Source of the DNA: Burkholderiales bacterium
Lineage (GTDB): Bacteria; Pseudomonadota; Gammaproteobacteria; Burkholderiales; Burkholderiaceae_F
Direction of reading: 5' to 3'
Assembly (NCBI GenBank): GCA_020248785.1
Contig: JADCGX010000018.1
Coordinates: forward strand, 1-64,000
DNA: 64,000 bases
The stretch's first letter is position 1; every line of letters begins with the position of its first letter. Shown piece after piece: positions 18,166 through 28,515 of the stretch. The position numbers and the translations under genes were made by a program. A model generated the notes under the pieces. It was not told where the DNA came from. It did no database searches and worked only from the letters and a program-made list of their open reading frames with translations.

Positions 18166-19164
18166 GTGGATGCCCTGCTCGACGCGTTCGGCTGGCTGCA
18201 GCAGTGGCTGTTCGAGGCCGTGGTGCAGCCGCTGATGTACCGCGCCGGGCTCGGCAACCTGCTCGAGGACGGCTATCGCGCCACGGGCTGGCTGCTGGTG
18301 GGCCTGCTGCAGATCGCGCTGATGCTGCTGGTCATCGGCCGCCTGGAGCGCTGGCGGCCGGTGGAGCCGGTGAGCGACCGTGCCGCGGTGCGCACCGACG
18401 TCGTCTACACGCTGGTCCACCGCCTTGGGCTGTTCCGCGTGGTGCTGTTCTTCTGCATCGACCCGCTGTGGACGGCGCTCGCCGGGCAGCTGCGACTGCA
18501 CGGCCTGGCCACCTGGTCGCTGGACGGGCTGTGGCCCGGCGTCACCGACGTGGCGCTGGTGTCCTTCCTGATGTACCTGGTGCTGTTCGACTTCGTCGAC
18601 TACTGGCTGCATCGTGGCCAGCACCGCTTCGGCTGGTGGTGGCAGCTGCACGCGCTGCACCACAGCCAGCGCCAGATGACGATGTGGACGGACAACCGCA
18701 ACCACCTGCTCGACGACGTGCTGCGCGACTCGGTCTTCGTGCTGGTGGCGCTGGCGGTCGGCGTGCCGCCGGGCCAGTTCGTCGCCGTGGTGGCCGTGAC
18801 GCAGCTCGTCGAGAGCCTGTCCCACGCCAACGTCCGGCTGGACTTCGGCCGCGTCGGCTCGCGCCTGCTGGTGGGCCCGCGCTTCCACCGGCTGCACCAC
18901 GCGATCGGCCTCGGCCACGAGTCGGCCGGGCCGGGCAGCCTGGGCGGTCACAACTTCGCGGTGCTGTTCCCGCTGTGGGACCTGCTGTTCGGCACCGCGC
19001 ACTACGGCGCCGGCGACGTGCGCAGCGCCCCCATCGAGCCCACCGGCATCCGCGACCAGCTGCCCGAGGGCGGCGGGCGCGACTACGGCCGCGGGTTCTG
19101 GAGCCAGCAGTGGCTCGGCCTGCTGCGCCTGGCCGGACGCGACCCGTCGCTGCGCGGGCGCTGA
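18166..19164 (+). CDS. Fatty acid hydroxylase / sterol desaturase family membrane protein
   Basis: The GTG start at 18166 gives 332 residues with about four membrane helices. The histidine clusters of the family are present: DYWLHRGQH, LHALHHSQ, a late SHANVRLD and FHRLHHAIG. They coordinate a di-iron centre that hydroxylates or desaturates a lipid. Bacterial members act on fatty acids, carotenoids or hopanoids; the substrate here is unknown. It is followed by an EI24-type membrane protein gene 17 bp downstream. Confidence 0.82.
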   Translation: MDALLDAFGWLQQWLFEAVVQPLMYRAGLGNLLEDGYRATGWLLVGLLQIALMLLVIGRLERWRPVEPVSDRAAVRTDVVYTLVHRLGLFRVVLFFCIDPLWTALAGQLRLHGLATWSLDGLWPGVTDVALVSFLMYLVLFDFVDYWLHRGQHRFGWWWQLHALHHSQRQMTMWTDNRNHLLDDVLRDSVFVLVALAVGVPPGQFVAVVAVTQLVESLSHANVRLDFGRVGSRLLVGPRFHRLHHAIGLGHESAGPGSLGGHNFAVLFPLWDLLFGTAHYGAGDVRSAPIEPTGIRDQLPEGGGRDYGRGFWSQQWLGLLRLAGRDPSLRGR

Positions 19165-19181
19165 GGCAGCGGCGGACGGCG

Positions 19182-20018
19182 ATGCGCGAAGTGCTCGACG
19201 CCCTGTGGCGTGCTGCCGGCTACTGCCTGCACCCGCGCGTGCTGCTGTGGTCGCTGCTGCCGGTGCTGATCGGCGGCGGCGTTCTCGGGCTGCTCGGCTG
19301 GTACTGGTGGGAGGACACCGTCGCCGCGACGCGCGCGCTGCTCGAGCGCTTCGAGCTCACCGGGGCGCTGCTCGACTGGCTGGCGGCCCAGGGGGCCAAC
19401 CAGCTGCGCGCGGTGCTGGCGCCGCTGCTGGTGGTGGCGCTGGCGGTGCCGCTGGTCGTCGTCGCGGTGCTGCTGCTGGTCGGCCTGAGCATGATGCCCG
19501 CGGTGGTGACCCTGGTGCAGCGGCGGCGCTTCCCGCAGCTGGAGCAGCGGCGGGGCGCGTCCGCGCTGCAGTCGGCCGGATGGTCGCTCGCCTGCACGCT
19601 GGGTGCGCTGCTCGCGCTGGCGGCCAGCCTGCCGCTGTGGTTCATTCCGCCGCTGGCCCTCGTGCTGCCGCCACTGATCTGGGGCTGGCTCGCGTATCGC
19701 GTGCTGGCCTTCGACGCGCTGGCGGCGCACGCCAGTCCCGAGGAGCGGCGCGTCGTGATGCGCACGCGGCGCTGGCCGCTGCTGGCCATGGGTCTGGCGT
19801 GCGGCCTGCTCGGTGCGCTGCCGTCCCTGCTGTGGGCCGCCGGCGCGGTGGCGCTGGTCTTCGCCCCGGTGCTGCTGGCCGCCTCGGTGTGGCTGTATAC
19901 CGTCGTCTTCGCCTTTGGCGCCTGCTGGTTCGCCCACTATTGCCTCAACGCACTGGGCCAGCTCCGGCTGGCCCCGCCCCCGGCCGCGTCCGGTCCGCGC
20001 ATCGAACCCACCCCATGA
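19182..20018 (+). CDS. EI24 domain-containing (CysZ-like) membrane protein
   Basis: A 278-residue integral membrane protein with long hydrophobic segments arranged as in EI24/CysZ proteins, including GLSMMPAVVTLVQRRRFP after a pair of helices and the conserved LAYRVLAFDALAAHAS before the last helices. CysZ imports sulfate, but general EI24 members in betaproteobacteria have no proven function. The final TGA overlaps the ATG of the molybdopterin-binding protein gene by four bases, so translation is coupled. Confidence 0.75.
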   Translation: MREVLDALWRAAGYCLHPRVLLWSLLPVLIGGGVLGLLGWYWWEDTVAATRALLERFELTGALLDWLAAQGANQLRAVLAPLLVVALAVPLVVVAVLLLVGLSMMPAVVTLVQRRRFPQLEQRRGASALQSAGWSLACTLGALLALAASLPLWFIPPLALVLPPLIWGWLAYRVLAFDALAAHASPEERRVVMRTRRWPLLAMGLACGLLGALPSLLWAAGAVALVFAPVLLAASVWLYTVVFAFGACWFAHYCLNALGQLRLAPPPAASGPRIEPTP

Positions 20019-20806
20019 ACATCGGACTCATCATCGTCGGCGACGAGATCCTCTCCGGCAAGCGCGAGGACAAGCACCTGCCCAAGGTCATCTCGCTGCT
20101 GGCCGCGCGCGGCCTGGCGCTGTCGTGGGCGCGCTACGTCGGCGACGACCGGCCGCGGATCACCGCCGCGCTGGTCGACGCGTTCGGCAGCGGCGACCTC
20201 GTCTTCAGCTGCGGCGGCATCGGCGCGACGCCCGACGACCACACCCGCCAGTGCGCGGCAGCCGCGCTCGGCCGTCCGCTGGAGCTCCACCCCGAGGCGC
20301 GGGAGCTGATCCTGCAGCGCATGCAGGACGTGGCCCGCGAGCAGGGCGTGACCTTCGACCCCGACCGGCCCGACAACGTGCACCGACTGCAGATGGGCGT
20401 GTTCCCGCAGGGCGCCGCGATCGTCCCCAACCCGTACAACAAGATCCCGGGGTTCTCGGTCGGCCACGTGCACTTCGTGCCCGGCTTCCCGGTGATGGCC
20501 TGGCCGATGATCGAGTGGGTGCTCGACCAGCGCTACGCCCACCTCCACGGCGCCGGCCGCAGCGTCGAGCGCTCGGTCATCGTGTTCGGCGCGATGGAGG
20601 CGACGCTGACGCCCCTGATGGAGGCGGTCGAGGCCGCCCATCCCGGGGTCCGGGTGTTCAGCCTGCCGAGCGTGGACCACCCGACGCTCGGCCGCCACAT
20701 CGAGCTTGGCGTCAAGGCCGCGATCGACCCGACCGCGGCCTACGCCGCCTTGCGCGAGGGCCTGCTAGCCCTCGGCGCCAAGCTCGGCACCGAAATGGTG
20801 CGATGA
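20015..20806 (+). CDS. Molybdopterin-binding domain protein (CinA N-terminal-like)
   Basis: A 263-residue protein with the MoCF/CinA-type fold. It starts IGLIIVGDEILSGKREDKH and has SCGGIGATPDDHT, the conserved ligand-binding loop. The C-terminal CinA amidase domain is absent. Such stand-alone proteins may bind a pterin or nucleotide; some have pyrophosphatase activity. Its last codons (GTEMVR) are also the site of a near-perfect NtrC-type palindrome, so the 3' end probably doubles as enhancer DNA for glnA. Confidence 0.78.
   Translation: MNIGLIIVGDEILSGKREDKHLPKVISLLAARGLALSWARYVGDDRPRITAALVDAFGSGDLVFSCGGIGATPDDHTRQCAAAALGRPLELHPEARELILQRMQDVAREQGVTFDPDRPDNVHRLQMGVFPQGAAIVPNPYNKIPGFSVGHVHFVPGFPVMAWPMIEWVLDQRYAHLHGAGRSVERSVIVFGAMEATLTPLMEAVEAAHPGVRVFSLPSVDHPTLGRHIELGVKAAIDPTAAYAALREGLLALGAKLGTEMVR
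20787..20801. promoter_or_regulatory. Probable NtrC enhancer site (strong)
   Basis: GCACC-GAAAT-GGTGC matches the palindromic NtrC consensus (GCACC, 5 nt, GGTGC) in all ten conserved positions. It is centred about 139 bp upstream of the start site predicted from the sigma-54 element, close to the distal enhancer position known for glnA in enteric bacteria. It lies inside the last codons of the molybdopterin-binding protein gene. Confidence 0.75.
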
Positions 20807-20842
20807 TCGAGCCCTCAGCGCACCAATGTTGATTGTCGTAGC

Positions 20843-20857
20843 GCTCGCGATTGGTGC
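20843..20857. promoter_or_regulatory. Second NtrC-like site (weaker)
   Basis: GCTCG-CGATT-GGTGC keeps one full half-site (GGTGC) and three of five bases in the other, centred about -83 from the predicted start. A further half-site GCACC lies at 20820-20824. The arms CGCACCAAT (20819-20827) and ATTGGTGCG (20850-20858) are perfect inverted repeats 22 nt apart, so a pair of NtrC dimers on one DNA face is plausible. Confidence 0.45.
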
Positions 20858-20906
20858 GTCCGCCGAGACGACCGCGCGCCAGGCAAGCGGCGGCGCCGCC
20901 GAGCAG

Positions 20907-20922
20907 CGGCACGCTTTCTGCT
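20907..20922 (+). promoter_or_regulatory. Sigma-54 promoter of glnA
   Basis: The element CGGCACGCTTTCTGCT carries the invariant GG and GC dinucleotides with the exact 10-nt separation of the -24/-12 consensus (TGGCACG-N4-TTGCA). The predicted start is near 20933, giving a leader of about 85 nt before the glnA GTG. Upstream NtrC sites support the assignment. Confidence 0.75.
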
Positions 20923-21017
20923 ACCGTGATGGATGGCTCTGCGGGCAAGCTCCGCGACGGCCGACCGAACCCACTGCCCCGCGATGAACCGCGCCTGCGC
21001 CTAGAGGAGAAGAGAGA

Positions 21018-22433
21018 GTGAGCAAGACCGTCGCCGACGTGATGAAGATGGTGAAGGAGAACGAAGTCAAGTTCGTCGACTTCCGCTTCACCGACACCCG
21101 CGGCAAGGAACAGCACGTCACCGTCCCCGTGTCCGCCTTCGAGGAGGACAAGTTCACCGCGGGCCACGCCTTCGACGGATCGTCGATCGCCGGCTGGAAG
21201 GGCATCGAGGCGTCGGACATGCTGCTGATGCCCGATCCCAACACGGCCAACATCGACCCGTTCTTCGAGGAACCGACGCTGATCCTGAGCTGCGACGTGC
21301 TCGAGCCCGGGGACGGCAAGCCCTACGATCGCGACCCGCGCTCGCTCGCCAAGCGCGCCGAGGCCTACCTGAAGGCCAGCGGCATCGGCGACGCCGCCTA
21401 CTTCGGGCCCGAGCCCGAGTTCTTCATCTTCGACCAGGTGCACTGGCACGTCGGCATGGACGGCAGCCACGTCAGCATCTCCTCGGAGGAGGCGCCCTGG
21501 AGCACGAACAAGCAGTTCGAGGGCGGCAACATGGCGCACCGGCCCGGCATCAAGGGCGGCTACTTCCCGGTGCCGCCGGTGGACAGCTTCCAGGACATGC
21601 GCTCGGAGATGTGCCTGCTGCTCGAGCAGTGCGGCATCCCGGTCGAGGTGCACCACCACGAGGTGGCGGCGCCCGGCCAGTGCGAGATCGGCACCAAGTT
21701 CAGCACGCTGGTGCAGCGCGCCGACTGGCTGCAGCTGCAGAAGTACATCATCCACAACGTGGCGCACGCCTACGGCAAGACGGCCACCTTCATGCCCAAG
21801 CCGGTGGTCGGCGACAACGGCAGCGGCATGCACGTGCACCAGTCGGTGTGGAAGGGCGGCCAGAACCTGTTCGCCGGCGACGGCTACGCGGGCCTGTCGG
21901 AGTTCGCGCTGTACTACATCGGCGGCATCATCAAGCACGCCCGCGCGCTCAACGCCATCACCAACCCGGGCACCAACAGCTACAAGCGCCTGGTGCCCGG
22001 CTTCGAGGCGCCGGTCAAGCTGGCCTACTCGTCGCGCAACCGCTCGGCCTCGATCCGGATCCCGTACGTGGCCAGCCCGAAGGGCCGCCGCATCGAGGTG
22101 CGCTTCCCCGACCCCACGGCCAACCCCTACCTCGCCTTCGCGGCGATGCTGATGGCGGGCCTGGACGGCGTCGAGAACAAGATCCACCCCGGCGAGGCGG
22201 CGACGAAGGACCTGTACCACCTGCCGCCGGAAGAGGACGCGAAGATCCCCACCGTCTGCCACAGCCTCGACCAGGCCCTCGGGGAGCTCGACAAGGACCG
22301 CAAGTTCCTGACCAAGGGCGGCGTGTTCACCGACTCGATGATCGACGCCTACATCGACCTGAAGATGACCGAGGTGACGCGCTTCCGGATGACCACGCAC
22401 CCGGTCGAGTTCGACATGTACTACTCGCTGTAA
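21018..22433 (+). CDS. glnA: Glutamine synthetase, type I
   Basis: A complete 471-residue GS-I. The catalytic landmarks are [47 protein letters not shown] and the ASIRIPY region. The [10 protein letters not shown] loop carries the tyrosine adenylylated by GlnE. The enzyme makes glutamine from glutamate and ammonia and is the entry point of nitrogen assimilation. It starts at GTG with a strong ribosome binding site (agaggagaagagag). A sigma-54 promoter and NtrC sites lie upstream and a strong terminator follows, so it can be transcribed alone under nitrogen limitation. Confidence 0.97.
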   Translation: MSKTVADVMKMVKENEVKFVDFRFTDTRGKEQHVTVPVSAFEEDKFTAGHAFDGSSIAGWKGIEASDMLLMPDPNTANIDPFFEEPTLILSCDVLEPGDGKPYDRDPRSLAKRAEAYLKASGIGDAAYFGPEPEFFIFDQVHWHVGMDGSHVSISSEEAPWSTNKQFEGGNMAHRPGIKGGYFPVPPVDSFQDMRSEMCLLLEQCGIPVEVHHHEVAAPGQCEIGTKFSTLVQRADWLQLQKYIIHNVAHAYGKTATFMPKPVVGDNGSGMHVHQSVWKGGQNLFAGDGYAGLSEFALYYIGGIIKHARALNAITNPGTNSYKRLVPGFEAPVKLAYSSRNRSASIRIPYVASPKGRRIEVRFPDPTANPYLAFAAMLMAGLDGVENKIHPGEAATKDLYHLPPEEDAKIPTVCHSLDQALGELDKDRKFLTKGGVFTDSMIDAYIDLKMTEVTRFRMTTHPVEFDMYYSL

Positions 22434-22470
22434 GGCGATGACGGCATCGGCCGCGCGCGGCCGGACCGGA

Positions 22471-22500
22471 GAAGGGGCGGGCGACCGCCCCTTCTTGCTT
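22471..22500 (+). terminator. Rho-independent terminator after glnA
   Basis: A perfect 10-bp stem (GAAGGGGCGG at 22471-22480 and CCGCCCCTTC at 22485-22494) with a GCGA tetraloop is followed by TTGCTT. It lies 38 bp downstream of the glnA stop and would separate glnA from the DUF4124-ntrB-ntrC unit. Confidence 0.85.
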
Positions 22501-22544
22501 GATCGCCGGGCTCGCGGCGCTCGCCCGCCGGCGCCGGTTGGCGC

Positions 22545-22550
22545 GACAAT
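22545..22550 (+). promoter_or_regulatory. -10-like GACAAT just before DUF4124 gene
   Basis: GACAAT lies 6 nt before the ATG at 22557, which would place the transcription start at or next to the start codon (leaderless mRNA). It is located downstream of the glnA terminator, where a new promoter is needed for the ntrBC unit. No clear -35 is visible. Confidence 0.4.
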
Positions 22551-22556
22551 GCGGCG

Positions 22557-23135
22557 ATGAGTTGGCGAGCCCCGTTCCTGCGTGCGGCGCTGCCCGGCGC
22601 CCTGGCCGGCCTGGTGGCATGGCCGGCCCACGCCCAGTCGACCCCGGGCCAGGTCTACCGCTGCCCCGGGCCGCCGGTGCTCTACACCGACCAACTGTCT
22701 CCGCAGGAGGCCCGCGACCGCGGCTGCCGCACGATCGAGGGCGCCCCCATCACCATCGTCCAGGGCAACCGCCCGCGGACCGCTGCGCCTGCTGCCGCTC
22801 CAGGCACGGCCGGCGCGGCCGGCGCGGCCCCGGCGGCCGGCGGCCCGGCGGCGCCCGCAGCCGGCGCGCGCGGCGCCGAGGCCCGTGTCGACCCCGCCGA
22901 GCAGCGCGCGCGCGACAGCGATGCGCGCCGCATCCTCGGCGAGGAACTGCGGCGCGAGGAAGAGCGGCTGGCCGCCATGGTCAAGGAATTCAACAACGGC
23001 GAGCCCGAGCGCCGCGGCGAAGAGCGCAACTACGCCAAGTACCTGGAACGCGTGGCCGAGATGCGCGCCGCCATCCAGCGCAAGGAGGCCGACATCGCGG
23101 CCATCCGGCGCGAGCTGGCCAAGCTGCCGAACTGA
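22557..23135 (+). CDS. DUF4124-like periplasmic protein
   Basis: The 192-residue product has a signal peptide (cut near AHA-QS, residue 26) and then the short DUF4124 pattern: GQVYRCPGPPVLYTDQLS followed by a Cys (RGCR). The middle is an Ala/Gly/Pro-rich linker and the C-terminal third is a charged coiled coil (QRARDSDARRILGEELRREE onward). Function is unknown. It sits between glnA and ntrB, 14 bp before ntrB, and so probably shares a transcript with the two-component system. Confidence 0.7.
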   Translation: MSWRAPFLRAALPGALAGLVAWPAHAQSTPGQVYRCPGPPVLYTDQLSPQEARDRGCRTIEGAPITIVQGNRPRTAAPAAAPGTAGAAGAAPAAGGPAAPAAGARGAEARVDPAEQRARDSDARRILGEELRREEERLAAMVKEFNNGEPERRGEERNYAKYLERVAEMRAAIQRKEADIAAIRRELAKLPN

Positions 23136-23149
23136 CCCGGCACGATCCG

Positions 23150-24238
23150 ATGGACGCCGACGCCGCGCCGTCGGAATTCGAGGCCCTGGACCTGCTCGCC
23201 TCGATGGTGGCGGTGCTGCAGCCCGACGGCGGCTGCCGCTACGCCAACGCGGCGCTGGAAAACGCCCTCGGCACGTCGCGCCGGGCGCTGCGGCGCGGCA
23301 ACGCGCTGGACTGGCTGGCCGACGCTGCCTCGCTGCGCGACACGCTGCGCATGGTGGCGGCCAACGAGGTGGCCTGCGGCCGTTTCGACGCCCTGCTGCA
23401 GCGCGCGGCCGGCGGCCGCGGCGAGGTGCCGGTGCACGTCATCGTCAGCCAGATCGAGCGCGCCGGCGAGGGCACGTCGCGCCAGCTGCTGCTGGAGATG
23501 ATCGAGGTCGAGCAGCAGGCACGGCTCGACCGCGAGGAGAGGCTGCAGGCCCTGGTGCAGGCCAACAAGGAGCTGGTGCGCAACCTGGCGCACGAGATCA
23601 AGAACCCGCTGGGCGGTATCCGCGGCGCGGCCCAGCTGCTGGCGATGGAGATGCCCACGCGCGAGCTGTCGGAGTACACCAGCGTCATCATCCACGAGGC
23701 CGACCGGCTGCAGTCGCTGGTGGACCGGCTGCTCGCCCCGCACCGCCGGCCGCAGGTGGTGGCCGACGTCAACATCCACGAGATCTGCGAGCGGGTGCGT
23801 GCGCTGATGCTCGCCGAGTTCCCGCGCGGGCTGGCGCTGGTGCGCGACTACGACACCTCGATCCCCGAGTTCTGCGGCGACCGCGAGCAGCTGATCCAGG
23901 CGGTGCTCAACGTCGCCCGCAACGCCGCCCAGGCCCTGGCGGGGCGCATCGCCGCCGGCGACGCCCGCATCGTGCTGCGCACGCGCATCGCCCGCCAGGT
24001 GACGCTTGGCCGGCAGCGGCACCGGCTGGCACTCGAATTGCATGTGGAGGACAACGGACCCGGCGTTCCCGAGGAGATCCGAGACCGCATCTTCCAGCCC
24101 CTCGTGTCGGGGCGGGCTGAGGGCAGCGGCCTCGGGTTGACCCTGGCGCAGACCTTCGTGCAGCAACACCAGGGCACGATCGAGTGCGACAGCGTCCCCG
24201 GCCGGACCGTGTTCACGATGCTGATTCCGCTGCCCTGA
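23150..24238 (+). CDS. ntrB: Nitrogen regulation sensor kinase NtrB
   Basis: A 362-residue cytosolic kinase without membrane helices. An N-terminal PAS domain (about residues 12-115) is followed by the H-box NLAHEIKNPLGGIRGAAQLL with the phosphorylated His near residue 148. The ATPase N-box, VEDNGPGVPEEI (G1) and GSGLGLTLAQT (G2) follow. NtrB phosphorylates NtrC when PII is uridylylated under nitrogen limitation. ntrC follows 28 bp downstream and glnA lies upstream, the standard glnA-ntrBC neighbourhood with a DUF4124 gene inserted. Confidence 0.95.
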   Translation: MDADAAPSEFEALDLLASMVAVLQPDGGCRYANAALENALGTSRRALRRGNALDWLADAASLRDTLRMVAANEVACGRFDALLQRAAGGRGEVPVHVIVSQIERAGEGTSRQLLLEMIEVEQQARLDREERLQALVQANKELVRNLAHEIKNPLGGIRGAAQLLAMEMPTRELSEYTSVIIHEADRLQSLVDRLLAPHRRPQVVADVNIHEICERVRALMLAEFPRGLALVRDYDTSIPEFCGDREQLIQAVLNVARNAAQALAGRIAAGDARIVLRTRIARQVTLGRQRHRLALELHVEDNGPGVPEEIRDRIFQPLVSGRAEGSGLGLTLAQTFVQQHQGTIECDSVPGRTVFTMLIPLP

Positions 24239-24266
24239 TGCCACCGAACTCGACCGGCCCTGCTGC

Positions 24267-25823
<1,557 letters not shown>

Positions 25824-25831
25824 CCGTCCAT

Positions 25832-25913
25832 CGCGCTTGCGCGGCGCCGCCCGCTCCGCCGCGCTCGCGCGGCGCCGCCCGCTCCCCCGCGCTCGCGCGG
25901 CGGCACCGGCTCC
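25832..25913. repeat. 28-bp tandem repeat, about three copies, between ntrC and xth
   Basis: Units begin at 25832, 25860 and 25888 with the shared core CGCGCTCGCGCGGCG; the first two are nearly identical over 28 bp and the third diverges at its end. Each unit can form a local GC hairpin. It lies between the convergent ends of ntrC and xth and could slow transcription or act as a bidirectional stop. Confidence 0.65.
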
Positions 25914-25924
25914 TGCCGGGCGGC

Positions 25925-26716
25925 TCAGCCGAGCGTCAGCACCACCGGCGCGTGATCGCTCGGCCGCTCGTTGCGGCGGGGCCCCTTGTCGATCGCGCAG
26001 GCCGCCACGCGCGGCTGCAGCGCCGCGCTGACCAGCACGTGGTCGATGCGCAGCCCCTGGTTGCGGCGGAACGCGAGGTTGCGGTAATCCCACCAGGACC
26101 AGCTGCGCTCGGGCTGCTCGAACAGCCGGAACGCGTCGACCAGGCCGAGCGCGACGAGGGCGCGGAACTGCGCCCGCTCCTCGTCGGTGCAGTGGATCTG
26201 CCCGGCCCAGGCGACCGGGTCGTGCACGTCGCGGTCTTCGGGCGCGACGTTGAAGTCGCCCATCAGCACCAGCGCCGGGTGCGCGGCCAGCTCGGCGCGC
26301 ACCCACTCGCGCAGCGCGCCGAGCCAGCGCATCTTGTAGGCGAACTTGTCGCTGCCCGGCTCCTGGCCGTTGGGGAAATAGGCGCCGATCACGCGCAGCG
26401 GGCCGCCGCCGCCGGGCACGGTGGCCGCGATCACGCGCGCCTGCTCGTCGTCGAAGCCCGGGATGTTGTGCACCACGTCGACGGCACCGCCGGCAACCGT
26501 GTCGCGGCGCGCCAGCAGGGCGACGCCGTTGTAGGTGCGCTGCCCGAAGCACCGGGCCGCGTAGCCGGCCGCCTCGAGCTCGGCGTGCGGGAAGCGGTCG
26601 TCGGTGAGCTTGGTCTCCTGCAGCGCCACCACGTCCACCGGGTTGGCGTCCAGCCAGGCCAGCAGCTGGGGCAGGCGCACCGACAGCGAGTTGACGTTCC
26701 AGGTGGCGAGTTTCAT
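25925..26716 (-). CDS. xth: Exonuclease III / AP endonuclease
   Basis: The 263-residue protein is a typical ExoA/XthA endonuclease-phosphatase fold: [19 protein letters not shown] at the start, [13 protein letters not shown] (metal-binding Glu), [17 protein letters not shown] and the terminal RIDHVLVS and [11 protein letters not shown] with the catalytic His. It cleaves DNA at abasic sites and removes 3' blocks. The ATG overlaps the stop of the upstream MFS gene by four bases, so it is the last gene of a co-directional run. Confidence 0.94.
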   Translation of the reverse strand: MKLATWNVNSLSVRLPQLLAWLDANPVDVVALQETKLTDDRFPHAELEAAGYAARCFGQRTYNGVALLARRDTVAGGAVDVVHNIPGFDDEQARVIAATVPGGGGPLRVIGAYFPNGQEPGSDKFAYKMRWLGALREWVRAELAAHPALVLMGDFNVAPEDRDVHDPVAWAGQIHCTDEERAQFRALVALGLVDAFRLFEQPERSWSWWDYRNLAFRRNQGLRIDHVLVSAALQPRVAACAIDKGPRRNERPSDHAPVVLTLG

Positions 26717-27981
26717 CGGGGTGATTGGACCAGATCGCCGTCCGGCGCCGCGTCCGGCGGGCCGCGGCGCGTGCGCCACAGCAGCCACGACGCGAGAGCC
26801 AGGTTCAGCGCGTTCCAGGCCACGCCGTTGACGAACGCGGCCTCGTAGCTGCCGGTGAGGTCGAACACCTTGCCCGACATCCACCCGCCGAGCGCCATGC
26901 CGAGCAGCGTGGCCATCAGCACCGTGCCGATGCGCGCTGCGGCGGCCGCCGGCGGGAAGTGCTCGCGCACGATGACCGCGTAGCTCGGCACGATGCCCCC
27001 CTGGAACAGGCCGAACAGGGCCGAGATCACGTACAGCGACACCAGCCCGTCGAACGGGATGAACAGCAGCAGCGCCACGCCCTGGAGCACCGAGCCGAGC
27101 AGCAGCGTGCGCAGGCCGCCGATGCGGTCGCAGATCGCGCCCGAGATCAGCCGCGACGCGATGCCGAAGGCGAGCATCAGGCTCAGCATCTCCGCGCCGC
27201 GCGCCGCGCCGTAGCCGAGGTCGCCGCAGTAGGCCACGATGTGCACCTGCGGCATCGCCATCGCCACGCAGCAGGCCACGCCGGCCGTGCACAGGACGAA
27301 CTGGGCCTGGCCGAGCGAGAGTCCGAACGGCCGCTCCGACGGCGTTACCTTCGGCGCGCGGCCGGCGGCTGCCGGCGCGGGGCCGGCCGGCGCGCGGGCG
27401 CGCATCCGCAGTGCCAGCAGCGGCAGCGTCAGCGCGCAGAACAGCCCGAGTGCAGCGTAGGTGGGGCGCCAGCCGTAGTGGTCCACCAGGGGCTGCACGA
27501 TCGGCGGCCACAGCGTGCCCGAGAGATAGTTGCCGCTGGCGGCGATGGCCACCGCGATGCCGCGCCGCCGCACGAACCACGCCGAGGCGTCGGCGACCAG
27601 GGGCGCGAAGGTGGCCGCGCTGCCCAGCGCCCCGAGCAGCAGCCCGTTGGCGAGCGCGAACAGCCACAGGCTCGGGCTGGCCGCCGCCAGCAGGTAGCCG
27701 CCGGCCAGGCCCGCCGTCCCGAGCAGCACCACCGGCACCAGGCCGTGCCGGTCGGCCAGCCGCCCGAAGGCGATGCCGCCGAGCCCGAAGCCCACCATCA
27801 GCAGCGTGTAGGGCAGCGAGGCGCCCGCACGCGCGACGCCGAAGTCGGCCTGCACCACCGGCAGCACGACCGAGATCACGTACATCGGCGACGAGCCGAT
27901 CGTCATCAGCGCGAGCACGGCCCCCAGCCGTCCCCACGCATAGCGCGAGTCGACGCCGTGCTCGCCGCCGGCCATGCTCAT
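26713..27981 (-). CDS. MFS transporter
   Basis: A 422-residue, 12-helix major facilitator. The loop 2-3 motif [12 protein letters not shown] and the later [14 protein letters not shown] duplicate are typical. A short Ala/Pro-rich loop (around residue 210) separates the two halves. It resembles the monocarboxylate/oxalate-formate type group, but the substrate is unknown. The start overlaps the end of folA and the end overlaps the start of xth, four bases each, so it is translationally locked into the thyA-folA run. Confidence 0.8.
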   Translation of the reverse strand: MSMAGGEHGVDSRYAWGRLGAVLALMTIGSSPMYVISVVLPVVQADFGVARAGASLPYTLLMVGFGLGGIAFGRLADRHGLVPVVLLGTAGLAGGYLLAAASPSLWLFALANGLLLGALGSAATFAPLVADASAWFVRRRGIAVAIAASGNYLSGTLWPPIVQPLVDHYGWRPTYAALGLFCALTLPLLALRMRARAPAGPAPAAAGRAPKVTPSERPFGLSLGQAQFVLCTAGVACCVAMAMPQVHIVAYCGDLGYGAARGAEMLSLMLAFGIASRLISGAICDRIGGLRTLLLGSVLQGVALLLFIPFDGLVSLYVISALFGLFQGGIVPSYAVIVREHFPPAAAAARIGTVLMATLLGMALGGWMSGKVFDLTGSYEAAFVNGVAWNALNLALASWLLWRTRRGPPDAAPDGDLVQSPR

Positions 27982-28487
27982 GGGGCGGCCACGGGCCCGC
28001 GGCGCCGATAGCGGACGAACGCGAGCGGCGTGCCGTCGGCCGCGGCCGCCTCACGCCGCTCGACGAGGTCGAACGCGGCCCGGTCCCAGGCCGGGAACCA
28101 GGCGTCGGTGCCCTCGAAAACGCGGGGGACCTCGGTCAGCACAAGTTCGTCGGCGCGCGGCAGCGCCTGGGCGTAGACCTCGGCGCCGCCCATCACGTAG
28201 ACGGTGGGCGCCGCGGCCAGCAGCGCCAGCGCCGCGTCGAGGCTGGCCGCGACCTCCGCCCCCGCGGGACGGAACGACGGATCGCGGCTCAGCACCAGGT
28301 TGCGCCGGCCCGGCAGCGGCCGGAACCGCTCGGGCAGCGACAGCCAGGTCCTGCGGCCCATGACGACCGGCGCGCCCATCGTCGTGGCACGGAAGTGGCG
28401 CTGGTCGGCCGGGTCGCTGAACAGCAGCGCGTTACCGCGGCCGATGCCGCCGTCGGCCGCCACCGCCGCGATCAGCACGAGCTTCAC
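27978..28487 (-). CDS. folA: Dihydrofolate reductase
   Basis: A 169-residue DHFR with a GTG start. Landmarks are [19 protein letters not shown], the active-site Asp in [20 protein letters not shown] and [14 protein letters not shown]. It regenerates tetrahydrofolate from the dihydrofolate that thymidylate synthase makes. thyA lies 28 bp upstream on the same strand, so substrate flow and expression are linked. The C-terminus overlaps the next gene by four bases. Confidence 0.95.
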   Translation of the reverse strand: MKLVLIAAVAADGGIGRGNALLFSDPADQRHFRATTMGAPVVMGRRTWLSLPERFRPLPGRRNLVLSRDPSFRPAGAEVAASLDAALALLAAAPTVYVMGGAEVYAQALPRADELVLTEVPRVFEGTDAWFPAWDRAAFDLVERREAAAADGTPLAFVRYRRRGPVAAP

Positions 28488-28515
28488 CGCGCGCCGCCCC
28501 GCCCGGGTTGCGAGG

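Noticed and set aside
25832..25913. CRISPR array.
   Set aside because: Repeats are directly adjacent without spacers, and no cas genes are present.
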